DNA from: Limnospira sp050045915
Lineage (GTDB): Bacteria; Cyanobacteriota; Cyanobacteriia; Cyanobacteriales; Microcoleaceae
Reading direction: 5' to 3'
DNA length: 14,767 nt
Assembly (NCBI GenBank): GCA_050045915.1
Contig: JBNGCR010000136.1
Span: 1-14,767, forward strand
The notes beneath the pieces were generated by a model, which was not told where the DNA came from, ran no database searches, and saw only the letters and a program-made list of their open reading frames with translations. Numbering within the stretch: position 1 is the stretch's first letter; the number at the start of each line of letters is the position of its first letter. A program made the translations under genes and the position numbers. This document shows, one piece after another, positions 1-7,326 of this stretch.

Positions 1-1228
1 AATTTTTTGCTTGCAATATCAGGCAATTGGCGATGCGGCGGGCGGCTCCGGGTTGTCCGAGGCGGTGGGGGCCGTTTTTGGCGATCGCCTGCAGTCGTTC
101 CGGGTCGTTCAAGAGCGATCGCACGGTTTCGGCGACATCGGTGGGGGTTTCTGCAACAATGAGGGACGGACCGAGTAGGCGGCTTTGGGCTTCTGCAAAG
201 GCCGGGGTGAATTGGGGTCCTTGGCCCGGAATTGCGATCGCCGGTTTCCCCAAACCGACAAACTGCTCCGTGGCCGTCCCTGCCATTGCGATCGCCACTT
301 CTCCCCGGTGCAGGCAGTCGTTGAATCCGTCGCGGGTGAGAATAATGGTGGCATTGTCCCGGTTAAATTGTCGCTCCCCCCGGCTTCCCTTTAGTGGGAT
401 TTCCTGCCATCCCCGGTTCTCCAAAATTTGACAAAAGGGGTGTAATTCCAAACTCGGGGCGATCGCAGCCCAACCGCAGGGGCTCTCCCCGGTGACAGCT
501 AGGGCCTCCACCGCATCCGCAATTAACCCCCAATTCTCGTAGGCTTCCGGAGTTCGAGATCCGGGCAGTAGGGTCAAATTCAAGGAAAATTGACCCGGGA
601 CTTCGGGAGCGATCGCCCCCTGTGGCTGCAAATTATCCATCATCGGGTTGCCCAGGTCGAAGGCCGGAATCGCCCACTTTTGCAGCATCCGGGTCGTCAG
701 CCCGTCCCGGGGAAACACTGCCCGACAGCGGGGATGGCTCATCAACCAGCGTTCCCAGGGCAAATACACCGAACCGGACCACCCCTCCCACTGTTGCGCC
801 CAAGACTGTCGAGATAGGGGCCCGCGATCGTCCCGCAGGTAATATTCCGATTTCGCCGTCCCCACAAAGGCGTAGTCGGCGCCGCTCAACCAGGCCAAGG
901 CTAGGGGGACGATATCCCCCACCGCCAGAATCGCGCCCCCCTGTCGGGTCCAGCGGCGCACCGCCCGCACCTGGGCGCCGAGGAGTGGCAGCAGTCCCCC
1001 CCGCAAGTCCCGCAGCAGTTGCCGTCCGTCCATGTAAACGAACCCGCCGGAGGGCATCTGTCGCACCGGGCCGACGATGGGAACCCCTTCTAGTTGGGCG
1101 TAAGCCTTTCCCTCCCCCACCAAGGGCAGGGCGGCGAGTCGGTCGGTGTCGGCCTGGAGATGTCGCAAAATCTGGACGGCGATCGCATCCTCGCCGTGAC
1201 CGTTACTCAAACACAGCAATTTCAACAT
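1..1228 (-). CDS. Lipid-A-disaccharide synthase-related protein (GT-B fold), 3' end off window
   Basis: Reading the minus strand from the ATG at 1228 gives 409 open codons to the left edge with no stop; the family is about 400 residues long, so only the last few residues are probably missing. It begins MLKLLCLSNGHGEDAIAVQIL, the N-terminal loop typical of the cyanobacterial 'lipid-A-disaccharide synthase-related' family (TIGR03492-like). The C-terminal half contains NLTLLPGSRTPEAYEN and, nearer the end, EVAIAMAGTATEQFVGLGKP, the nucleotide-sugar binding region of GT-B glycosyltransferases such as LpxB and MurG. The family is known mainly by similarity; its sugar donor and acceptor are not established, so a role in glycolipid or envelope synthesis is inference. 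A purine-rich AAGAGAG lies just upstream of the ATG and supports this start. It is transcribed away from the signalling genes and is not part of their operon. Codon use matches the neighbours. Confidence 0.88.
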   Translation of the reverse strand, partial: MLKLLCLSNGHGEDAIAVQILRHLQADTDRLAALPLVGEGKAYAQLEGVPIVGPVRQMPSGGFVYMDGRQLLRDLRGGLLPLLGAQVRAVRRWTRQGGAILAVGDIVPLALAWLSGADYAFVGTAKSEYYLRDDRGPLSRQSWAQQWEGWSGSVYLPWERWLMSHPRCRAVFPRDGLTTRMLQKWAIPAFDLGNPMMDNLQPQGAIAPEVPGQFSLNLTLLPGSRTPEAYENWGLIADAVEALAVTGESPCGWAAIAPSLELHPFCQILENRGWQEIPLKGSRGERQFNRDNATIILTRDGFNDCLHRGEVAIAMAGTATEQFVGLGKPAIAIPGQGPQFTPAFAEAQSRLLGPSLIVAETPTDVAETVRSLLNDPERLQAIAKNGPHRLGQPGAARRIANCLILQAKN

Positions 1229-1605
1229 TTCTCTCTTACCAATCATTTCACGCTGCTATATACTTAGGATATTATTCCTCGCCATATTTGTGGGGCTGTC
1301 CAAGTTCAGAAAATCGAAGCGATTTCAATGGCGCTTTCAGGTTGCCCGATTCATTTGAGGGGTAGAAGAGATGCAAGTTGTAGCATCAGGGTGCAGTTAA
1401 TATTGAGGATAAAATTATTTTCCGATCCGATCCGAATCATCTCTACAGCAGACCCCATATTTAGCCGTCGCTGAGACGTTGCGCGATCGAACCAAACTAT
1501 CGCGCAGCCAGCGATCGCCCTTCCCCAGCGGGATGTTCACAATTCAAAATTCAAAAGTATGACCTCCGAATTCATTAAGAGGATTAAAAATAATTTGTTT
1601 GGGGG

Positions 1606-1634
1606 TTGACACATTTTTGGGGTAATTTTGGATT
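1606..1634 (+). promoter_or_regulatory. Possible promoter for the REC-GGDEF gene
   Basis: A perfect TTGACA -35 hexamer occupies 1606-1611. The best -10 at 17-bp spacing is TGGATT (1629-1634), only 3 of 6 matches, so the call is weak. The same TTG could be read as a start codon of a 5'-extended frame; the perfect -35 word makes a promoter at least as likely. It would leave a leader of roughly 190 bases before the ATG at 1828. Confidence 0.22.
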
Positions 1635-1817
1635 GGAAAAATTCGGTTTTTGGATGTCCTATCGTCAACATTTAACGTCGGATTTATCGGAAAATCGAAG
1701 GGCAAAAATTGGCATTCTTATGTCTCTCATATTTTCGGGGAACTGCCGGGGCGAAAATTCTATTTTAAAACTCACCGACGAACCCAGTCATCTCATTTAC
1801 CTAGGAGCGAGTATTTC

Positions 1818-1822
1818 GGAGA
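1818..1822 (+). promoter_or_regulatory. Ribosome binding site fixing the REC-GGDEF start
   Basis: GGAGA at 1818-1822 lies 5 nt before the ATG at 1828 (8 nt before a second ATG at 1831). A further GGAG is at 1804-1807. This favours the 1828/1831 start over upstream in-frame starts. Confidence 0.55.
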
Positions 1823-1827
1823 ACGAT

Positions 1828-2868
1828 ATGATGAATGAGTCCAATCCGACGACTCAAAACGGTGCCGATATTTTGGTGATCGATTCTCAGTTAGATGACA
1901 TCCAATTTCTATCTAAACTGCTACTCGATGCGGGCTACAAAGTCAGAAAATCCCTGAGTATAAAAATGGCGATGAGCGCGATCAAGATGACAGCACCGGA
2001 CTTGATTTTGCTCTCAGTTAGTTGGTCAGATATGCATCGCCACACGCTTTTAAATGACCTCGATATCCTGCGCCAAAACTACGACATTCCGGTGATTTTG
2101 TTGGGAACCCTCGATTGCATCGTCGAAACCGGCGATATTTTTCCAGATCGCCATTTGGACTACATTATCAAACCCTTTCGCCCCGCAGAAATTTTGGTGC
2201 GGGTCGCCAATCAACTCAAACTCTCCCGGGTTTATCGGGAAATGACCGGCATCAATTGTCAGTTTCGACACCCCGTCCGCGATCGCCAAAAAGCGGAACA
2301 GGTTGCGGATCGAATTCGCCGGCAACTGAATTCCTCCCATCGGGAAATTCCCGACTCTTGTCAGTTTGATTTCCCCATCCGGGAGGAATACCGGCGGGAA
2401 TTTGACGAGGCTTTAAACCGGGAATGGCGGCGAGGGGCCCGGGAAAAAATGCCCCTGTCGCTAATTTTATGCGAGATCGATTCTTTTCAAGCGTACAATC
2501 ATTTATATGGTTACGATAGTGTCAGTTGGTGTTTGGAACAGATCGCCCGAGCCATCGATCGCCAAGCCAAACGTCCAGCCGATCGGGTCCTGTACTGCGG
2601 ACAGTCGGAGTTTGCCGTTATCCTTCCCAACACCAACCACCGGGGTGCCGTCGAAGTGGCAAAAGCCATTCGAGGACAAGTCCACCAACTGGGGATTCCC
2701 CACGAACGGGGGATTGATCGGAAGGTGACACTCAGCTTGGGTATTGCCAGCACGATTCCGCAATTCGACCTGTTGCCTGATACGATTGTCGCCATCGCCG
2801 AGGAAGCCGTCGGAGAAGCACGGCATCAGGGGGGCGATCGCATCGGATGTCAGGTCAATTGGAGATAA
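1828..2868 (+). CDS. REC-GGDEF response regulator with both domains degenerate
   Basis: The protein has 346 residues from the ATG at 1828, chosen for its ribosome site. An N-terminal receiver domain (about 14-130) is followed by a linker and a C-terminal GGDEF domain (about 190-340). The receiver keeps the fold, D19 and the conserved Lys (K115 in YIIKPF), but the phosphoacceptor Asp is Ser (S63 in LILLSVS), the second acidic residue is Ser (S20) and the conserved Ser/Thr is Gly (G93), so aspartyl phosphorylation should not occur. In the GGDEF domain the signature is GQSEF (258-262), the metal-binding Asp is Glu (E216 in CEIDSF), the phosphate-contacting Lys is Gln (Q221), and the guanine-contacting Asp of the GHxxGD segment is Ser. 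Diguanylate cyclase activity is therefore unlikely. The frame is intact and the hydrophobic cores are well conserved, so it looks like a maintained pseudoenzyme, perhaps a protein-interaction module. It is the first gene of the plus-strand signalling block. Confidence 0.9.
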   Translation: MMNESNPTTQNGADILVIDSQLDDIQFLSKLLLDAGYKVRKSLSIKMAMSAIKMTAPDLILLSVSWSDMHRHTLLNDLDILRQNYDIPVILLGTLDCIVETGDIFPDRHLDYIIKPFRPAEILVRVANQLKLSRVYREMTGINCQFRHPVRDRQKAEQVADRIRRQLNSSHREIPDSCQFDFPIREEYRREFDEALNREWRRGAREKMPLSLILCEIDSFQAYNHLYGYDSVSWCLEQIARAIDRQAKRPADRVLYCGQSEFAVILPNTNHRGAVEVAKAIRGQVHQLGIPHERGIDRKVTLSLGIASTIPQFDLLPDTIVAIAEEAVGEARHQGGDRIGCQVNWR

Positions 2869-2884
2869 AATTAAATCGGAAGGG

Positions 2885-3251
2885 TCTATCATCAAATTGG
2901 CAGACTGCAACAGTATTCTCCTCAAACCTATTCGTCAACACTCGCTGTTGGAAAATCTCAGTCCATACTTGGGTGTTCGATATCTCCGTTCGGGCTCGAC
3001 CCCAACAGTTCCGGGGTCTAATTCATCTTCCCAGTTTGCCGATATCGATACCCTCCCATCCCCGATTCGATCGCCGTCTCCGATTGGCCGCGTCGATTAA
3101 CGATCACATTTTAGAGGTGATTGCCAGATTGCCCGGAAGGTGCGGTATCCTGGCGGCGGTCGAGGATTGGGTCTGCAATTTCCGCTGTGACCGCATTATC
3201 GATCTCATCGAACAAATTCCCGATGCCGAAAGCCAATATCCTCGTCGTTGA
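2885..3251 (+). pseudogene. Remnant of a hybrid histidine kinase C-terminus
   Basis: Two adjacent frames carry pieces of the end of a hybrid kinase. At about 2900-2983 one frame reads ADCNSILLKPIRQHSLLENL followed by SPYLGVRY, the last strand and helix of a kinase-attached receiver (compare AGCDDFISKPFREDILLEKM in the intact kinase at 5094-7163). At 3084-3251 another frame reads LAASINDHILEVIARLP and then WVCNFRCDRIIDLIEQIP, matching the C-terminal tail of the intact kinase, which has LVLNFRCDRIMSL. A frameshift must lie between 2984 and 3083. The signal peptide, membrane segment, HisKA, ATPase and most of the receiver are absent; the remnant starts just after the stop of the preceding gene. 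Its stop (TGA 3249-3251) overlaps the start of the next gene by 29 nt, which suggests the ancestral genes were translationally coupled. It is unlikely to make a functional product. Confidence 0.7.
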
Positions 3252-5082
3252 TGATACGCCTGAAAATCTCCACCTTCTATCGACTGCTCTCATAGCCCGG
3301 GGGTACAACGTCCGCTGTGTGGTGAACGGACAAATGGCTCTCCGGGTCGCCCACCTCGCCCCGCCAGACTTGATTCTACTCGACATCAAAATGCCCCGGA
3401 TGGACGGCTACGAGGTCTGTGAGCGCCTGAAAGGGGACCCGTCCACTGTAGATATCCCGGTGATTTTTTTGAGCGCCTTGGACGACGTGGAAGAGAAGGT
3501 GAAAGCGTTTACGGTGGGGGGAATGGATTACATCTGCAAGCCGTTTCAATTTGAGGAAGTGGTGACTCGGATCGAACACCAACTCGACCTGTTGAGGGCG
3601 AAGGCGGAAATTCGGACGTTGAATCGGGAATTGGAACGGCGGGTCCGCGATCGCACCGCTGAGTTGGAGCGGGAAATTGTCCGTCGCCAGGAGGCCCAAG
3701 CCAAGCTGGAATCGACCAATCGAGTCCTCAAAATTGAAATTCTCAAACGCAAGCGGACCCAGAAAAAATTGCTGCACATGGCCTGGCACGATACCCTCAC
3801 TGACTTGCCGAACCGGGCGCTGTTTATGAAGAAACTGACCCAAGTCTTGAACCGCGCCCAAAAATGCCCCGAACGTCAATTTGCAGTTTTGTTTCTCGAC
3901 TGCGATCGCTTCAAAGTGGTTAACGATTCTCTGGGTCATTTGGTGGGGGATGCCCTCCTGGTTGCCGTCGCGGAGCGACTGCGGTCTTGCATCCCTTTAT
4001 CCCACACGATCGCCCGCCTGGGGGGGGACGAATTTACCATTTTATTGGAGTCGATTCAAAGCCAAGATGAGATGGTGACAATTGCCGATCTAATTTTAAA
4101 TCAACTCGGTGCCCCTTTTTATCTGTTGGATCAGTACGAAGTGTTTATCAATGCCAGCATCGGCATCGTTTTGGGGGGGGCGAACTATCAAAAGCCCGAA
4201 CATATTTTGCGCGATGCGGACACGGCGATGTATCGGGCGAAAGATCTGGGAAAAGCTCGCCATCAGATCTTCGATACCACCATGCACGCCCAAGCCCAAA
4301 AACGTCTAGCTTTGGAAATGGATTTGCGGCGGGCGATCGAGAATCGGGAGTTCATTTTGAACTACCAACCGATCGTGTCTCTGCGCTCCGGCAAGGTGGC
4401 AGGATTTGAGGCGCTGATCCGGTGGATACACCCCGATTTCGGCTTGATTTATCCCGGCGATTTCATCCCCGTTGCCGAAGAGACGGGATTGATTATTCCC
4501 CTGGGGCTTTGGGTGTGGGAAGAAGCCTGCAGGCAGCTCCGAGTTTGGAAAGAAAAATATCGAAATAACTGGGATTATACCTTGAGCGTCAACCTGTCTG
4601 TGAAGCAGTTTTCTCAGCCCGATCTTTTGGATTGCTTGCAGGAGGCACTGCTCCGGCAGGGATTGGACGGCACGAATTTGAGGCTGGAAATTACCGAAAG
4701 TGCCGTCATGGAAAATGCTGACCATGCCATTGACATTTTGAATCAACTTAAAGCTCTAAAAGTGAAATTGAGCATCGACGATTTTGGGACAGGCTATTCT
4801 TCTTTAAGTTATCTGCAAAACCTCCCCGTCGATACCCTCAAAATTGATAGCTCTTTCGTCAATAAAATTGGCGAAAAATCTGATAATTTTAAAATCGTCG
4901 CCGCCATCGTCACCCTGGCGCATAACCTGGGGATGGGGGCGATCGCCGAGGGAATCAAAACCCCTCAGCAACTCGCCCATCTGCGATCGCTGGGCTGCGA
5001 ATTTGGACAGGGGTTTTTCTTCTCTAAATCCCTCGATGCCGAGAGCCTAGAAGCCTTGATCGCGCGATCGCCTCGATGGTGA
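3223..5082 (+). CDS. REC-GGDEF-EAL response regulator, copy 1
   Basis: The protein has 619 residues. The ATG at 3223 begins MPKANILVVDD, directly at the first receiver strand; an in-frame TTG at 3121 would only add sequence shared with the kinase remnant. The receiver (4-125) is complete: D10, D11, phosphoacceptor D54, S84, K106. A coiled-coil linker (about 127-182) leads to the GGDEF domain (about 183-340) with the signature intact at 267-271, DxD at 226-228 and K231/N234. There is no RxxD inhibitory site at the usual spacing before it. The EAL domain (about 355-610) has E396-A-L, VNLS, ITES, D519-D520-FGTGYSS and LKID. The EGVE(T) motif reads EGIKT (E576, K579): the second acidic residue is Lys, unlike copy 2. 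The protein should synthesise and/or degrade cyclic-di-GMP under phosphorylation control in the cytoplasm; which activity wins is not visible. It lies just upstream of the hybrid kinase and is probably cotranscribed with it. Confidence 0.96.
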   Translation: MPKANILVVDDTPENLHLLSTALIARGYNVRCVVNGQMALRVAHLAPPDLILLDIKMPRMDGYEVCERLKGDPSTVDIPVIFLSALDDVEEKVKAFTVGGMDYICKPFQFEEVVTRIEHQLDLLRAKAEIRTLNRELERRVRDRTAELEREIVRRQEAQAKLESTNRVLKIEILKRKRTQKKLLHMAWHDTLTDLPNRALFMKKLTQVLNRAQKCPERQFAVLFLDCDRFKVVNDSLGHLVGDALLVAVAERLRSCIPLSHTIARLGGDEFTILLESIQSQDEMVTIADLILNQLGAPFYLLDQYEVFINASIGIVLGGANYQKPEHILRDADTAMYRAKDLGKARHQIFDTTMHAQAQKRLALEMDLRRAIENREFILNYQPIVSLRSGKVAGFEALIRWIHPDFGLIYPGDFIPVAEETGLIIPLGLWVWEEACRQLRVWKEKYRNNWDYTLSVNLSVKQFSQPDLLDCLQEALLRQGLDGTNLRLEITESAVMENADHAIDILNQLKALKVKLSIDDFGTGYSSLSYLQNLPVDTLKIDSSFVNKIGEKSDNFKIVAAIVTLAHNLGMGAIAEGIKTPQQLAHLRSLGCEFGQGFFFSKSLDAESLEALIARSPRW

Positions 5083-5093
5083 GTTATATAACC

Positions 5094-7163
5094 ATGGCAA
5101 CTATGAATGAAAAATTATCCACAAACAAATACACTAAAACTTGTTATTTGATGATTGTCTCTATAATTTTATGCAGCTTTTTTCCCGTTTTTATCTCCGC
5201 AGTTTCGGCTCAAGACAGCCCGACTTATGAAGTGATTCCGGAGTCCAATCTACCCTCCAAAGAAGGCTCTGTACCCCAATTTGATCGCCGATCGCAACCG
5301 CCGGCGCGATCGGGTTCTGGGGGGTGGATCTGGGCTGTAATCTTGCTGTTAGCTGGGGGTGGTGGCGGCGGATATTTATTCCGGATCAACCGAGAGCTAA
5401 CCTTCAAAAATCGACAGTTAGAAAGTCGCCTCAATCAGCAGCAAAAAGAGTTGGCAGAAGCCAATTTTAAACTCAGAACCAATCTGGGAAAACTCAAAAA
5501 ATGTTACCGGCGCATGAACTGGGAAATCGTCGAACGCCAGCGGGCGGAAGCCGCCCTGAAAGCCGTCAACCAAGAGCGAGAACTCCTCGAAGAACTCAGC
5601 CAAATTGCCAAAGTCCGGCAGATGGACGATCGCGTCAAGATCGAGGCGCAAAAAACCGCTCTCGAAAAAACCAACGAACGGCTGCAGCGGGAAATTCAAG
5701 ACCGCCGCAAAGCGGAAGAAGCGGCGGAGGCGGCCAACCGCGCCAAGAGTATTTTTCTCGCCAATATGAATCACGAACTTCGGACGCCCCTGAACGCCAT
5801 TTTGGGGTTCGCCCAACTAATGTCCCGCGATCCGGCAATTTCCCGGCAAAATCAGGAATATCTCAACATCATTTGCCAGAGTGGCGAACATTTGTTGACC
5901 CTGATCAATGACGTTTTGGAAGTCTCCAAAATTGAAGCGGGGGTGATTTCGCTCAACCCAGTACCTTTCGACCTTTATTTTCTCCTGAACTCCCTTGAAC
6001 AACTGTTTCAACTGAAGGCCAAATCCGGCGGATTGGTCTTGCGGGTGCTGCGGGATTCCGACCTGCCCCGATATCTGAAAGCGGACGAAAGAAAACTGCG
6101 TCAAATTTTGATCAATTTACTCGGAAATGCGATCAAATTTACTGAAACTGGGAGCGTCACCCTGCGGGTTGCGGCCGGAAATTCGCGATCGCGGGGCGAC
6201 GCCGGGACCTGGGACACGCTCTACTGCGAAGTGGAGGATACCGGCCCCGGTATCGCCCCCGAGGACTTCGATCGCCTGTTTGAACCCTTTGGCCAGACGG
6301 AAACTGGGCGGCGATCGGGACAGGGGAGCGGTTTGGGGCTGTCGATCGGTCGCCGGTACGTCGAACTGATGGGGGGGAAAATGGGCGTCCGCAGCCAGTT
6401 GGGGCAGGGGACGACCTTCGAGTTTCACGTCCGGGTCGCTCCGGTATCGGACGAGGAGATTCCGGCGATCTCGCCCATTCCCCGACCCGTCGCCCTAGCC
6501 CCCGGCCAACCCGCCTACCGCATCCTCGTGGTCGAGGACGAGTGGGAAAATCGCCTGCTGTTGCAGAAATTGTTGGCCGCGATCGGTTTCGAGGTGCGGA
6601 CGGCGGAAAACGGCCGGGATGGGGTACTCGAATGGCAGCGTTGGCGCCCCCATTTAATTTTGATGGATGTGCGGATGCCGGTGGCGGACGGCTACGAAGC
6701 GACCCGGCAAATTCGGGATGGGGAGAAAGCCTGGGGGAAACGGCGGAGGACACCCATCCTCGCGTTCACCTCCAACGCTTTGGAGGAGGAGCGGACGGCA
6801 ATTTTGGCGGCGGGGTGCGATGATTTCATCAGCAAGCCCTTTCGGGAAGACATTTTGTTAGAAAAGATGAGAGAATGTTTGGGGTCAGATGATATCTACG
6901 AAAGGGTTTGCCCTGGTGCGATTCAGTCCCAGTTCACCCAGCAGGAGCCGACGCGGACGGATCTGCAGGTGATGCCGAAAGATTGGGTCGCCCAACTCCA
7001 CCAAGCTGCTATGGGTGCCGATGACGAACTGATGCTCAATTTGATCCGACAAATTCCCGAAACCGAGCGTCCGCTGGCGAATTCGCTGACTGAATTGGTT
7101 CTGAATTTTCGCTGCGATCGCATCATGAGTTTGTCCGAGCCTGGAGGTGACTTTCGGGATTGA
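5094..7163 (+). CDS. Hybrid sensor histidine kinase (HisKA-HATPase-REC)
   Basis: The protein has 689 residues from ATG 5094, preceded by GGTGAG at 5078-5083. ATG 5076 (overlapping the previous stop by 7 nt) and ATG 5103 are alternatives. The N-terminus has a hydrophobic stretch LMIVSIILCSFFPVFISA ending AVSA-QD, like a cleavable signal peptide or first membrane anchor. A short extracytoplasmic segment of about 40 residues follows, then a membrane helix (WIWAVILLLAGGGGGG). A long coiled coil leads to HisKA with NHELRTPLN (His227), then the ATPase with the N box (NLLGNAIKFT, N345), VEDTGPGI, LFEPFGQ and GSGLGLSI. The receiver is complete, with phosphoacceptor D525 in LILMDVRMP, conserved Thr in AFTSNA and Lys in ISKPF. 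The tail resembles a C-terminal extension seen in many cyanobacterial hybrid kinases; it has no recognisable HPt histidine motif. No PAS, GAF or CHASE domain is seen, so the signal is unknown. It probably acts on the flanking REC-GGDEF-EAL proteins. Confidence 0.95.
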   Translation: MATMNEKLSTNKYTKTCYLMIVSIILCSFFPVFISAVSAQDSPTYEVIPESNLPSKEGSVPQFDRRSQPPARSGSGGWIWAVILLLAGGGGGGYLFRINRELTFKNRQLESRLNQQQKELAEANFKLRTNLGKLKKCYRRMNWEIVERQRAEAALKAVNQERELLEELSQIAKVRQMDDRVKIEAQKTALEKTNERLQREIQDRRKAEEAAEAANRAKSIFLANMNHELRTPLNAILGFAQLMSRDPAISRQNQEYLNIICQSGEHLLTLINDVLEVSKIEAGVISLNPVPFDLYFLLNSLEQLFQLKAKSGGLVLRVLRDSDLPRYLKADERKLRQILINLLGNAIKFTETGSVTLRVAAGNSRSRGDAGTWDTLYCEVEDTGPGIAPEDFDRLFEPFGQTETGRRSGQGSGLGLSIGRRYVELMGGKMGVRSQLGQGTTFEFHVRVAPVSDEEIPAISPIPRPVALAPGQPAYRILVVEDEWENRLLLQKLLAAIGFEVRTAENGRDGVLEWQRWRPHLILMDVRMPVADGYEATRQIRDGEKAWGKRRRTPILAFTSNALEEERTAILAAGCDDFISKPFREDILLEKMRECLGSDDIYERVCPGAIQSQFTQQEPTRTDLQVMPKDWVAQLHQAAMGADDELMLNLIRQIPETERPLANSLTELVLNFRCDRIMSLSEPGGDFRD

Positions 7164-7194
7164 GTTTCCCAATTTTTCGGAACTGGTTGCGGAT

Positions 7195-7209
7195 GGGGAG
7201 TCACTCCCC
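7195..7209. repeat. Small inverted repeat after the kinase gene
   Basis: GGGGAG at 7195-7200 and CTCCCC at 7204-7209 form a 6-bp stem with a 3-nt loop, 31 nt after the kinase stop. No T-run follows, so it is not a classical terminator; it could be an operator or an RNA-stabilising hairpin. Confidence 0.4.
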
Positions 7210-7233
7210 GACGTTCCGGCCGATTTCCCCCCG

Positions 7234-7261
7234 TTGCAACTTTAAATCGATCGCCTATAAT
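7234..7261 (+). promoter_or_regulatory. Probable promoter of REC-GGDEF-EAL copy 2
   Basis: A perfect TATAAT -10 hexamer is at 7256-7261. TTGCAA (4 of 6 matches to TTGACA) is at 7234-7239, with a 16-bp spacer. Transcription would start near 7268, leaving a leader of about 60 nt before the ATG at 7327. It lies in the 163-bp gap after the kinase, so copy 2 may be expressed independently of the upstream genes. Confidence 0.45.
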
Positions 7262-7326
7262 TGACCGGAGTCCATTGATTCTTGCAATCCCTCGCCCTTT
7301 TTTATCCCATCCATCTGTCAATTTCT

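Larger units (their letters stand above)
1229..1827. other. Divergent intergenic region, no convincing gene
   Basis: About 600 bases separate the start codons of two divergent genes and should hold both promoters. The stretch 1250-1285 is AT-rich, as are 1395-1425 and 1550-1640. The segment near 1537-1557 (repeated 'attcaaaa') resembles low-complexity spacer common in cyanobacteria. A reading frame continuous with the downstream gene is open back to a TTG at 1606, but its translation shows no recognisable domain and no good ribosome site. A 62-codon frame at 1650-1838 likewise matches nothing I recognise. No RNA gene or strong terminator was seen. Confidence 0.6.

Noticed and set aside
622..1365. 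247-codon plus-strand frame
   Set aside because: It lies opposite the lipid-A-disaccharide-synthase-like gene; its Arg/Pro-rich composition is typical of an antisense shadow.
1606..1827. N-terminal extension of the REC-GGDEF protein from a TTG at 1606
   Set aside because: The TTG is part of a perfect TTGACA promoter word, the 74 extra residues show no domain, and a good ribosome site precedes the ATG at 1828.
1650..1838. 62-codon plus-strand frame ending over the start of the REC-GGDEF gene
   Set aside because: No recognisable family and no clear ribosome site; probably chance.
3121..3222. TTG start giving REC-GGDEF-EAL copy 1 34 extra residues
   Set aside because: The extra sequence is the kinase remnant read in another frame; receiver domains of this type begin a few residues before ILVVDD.
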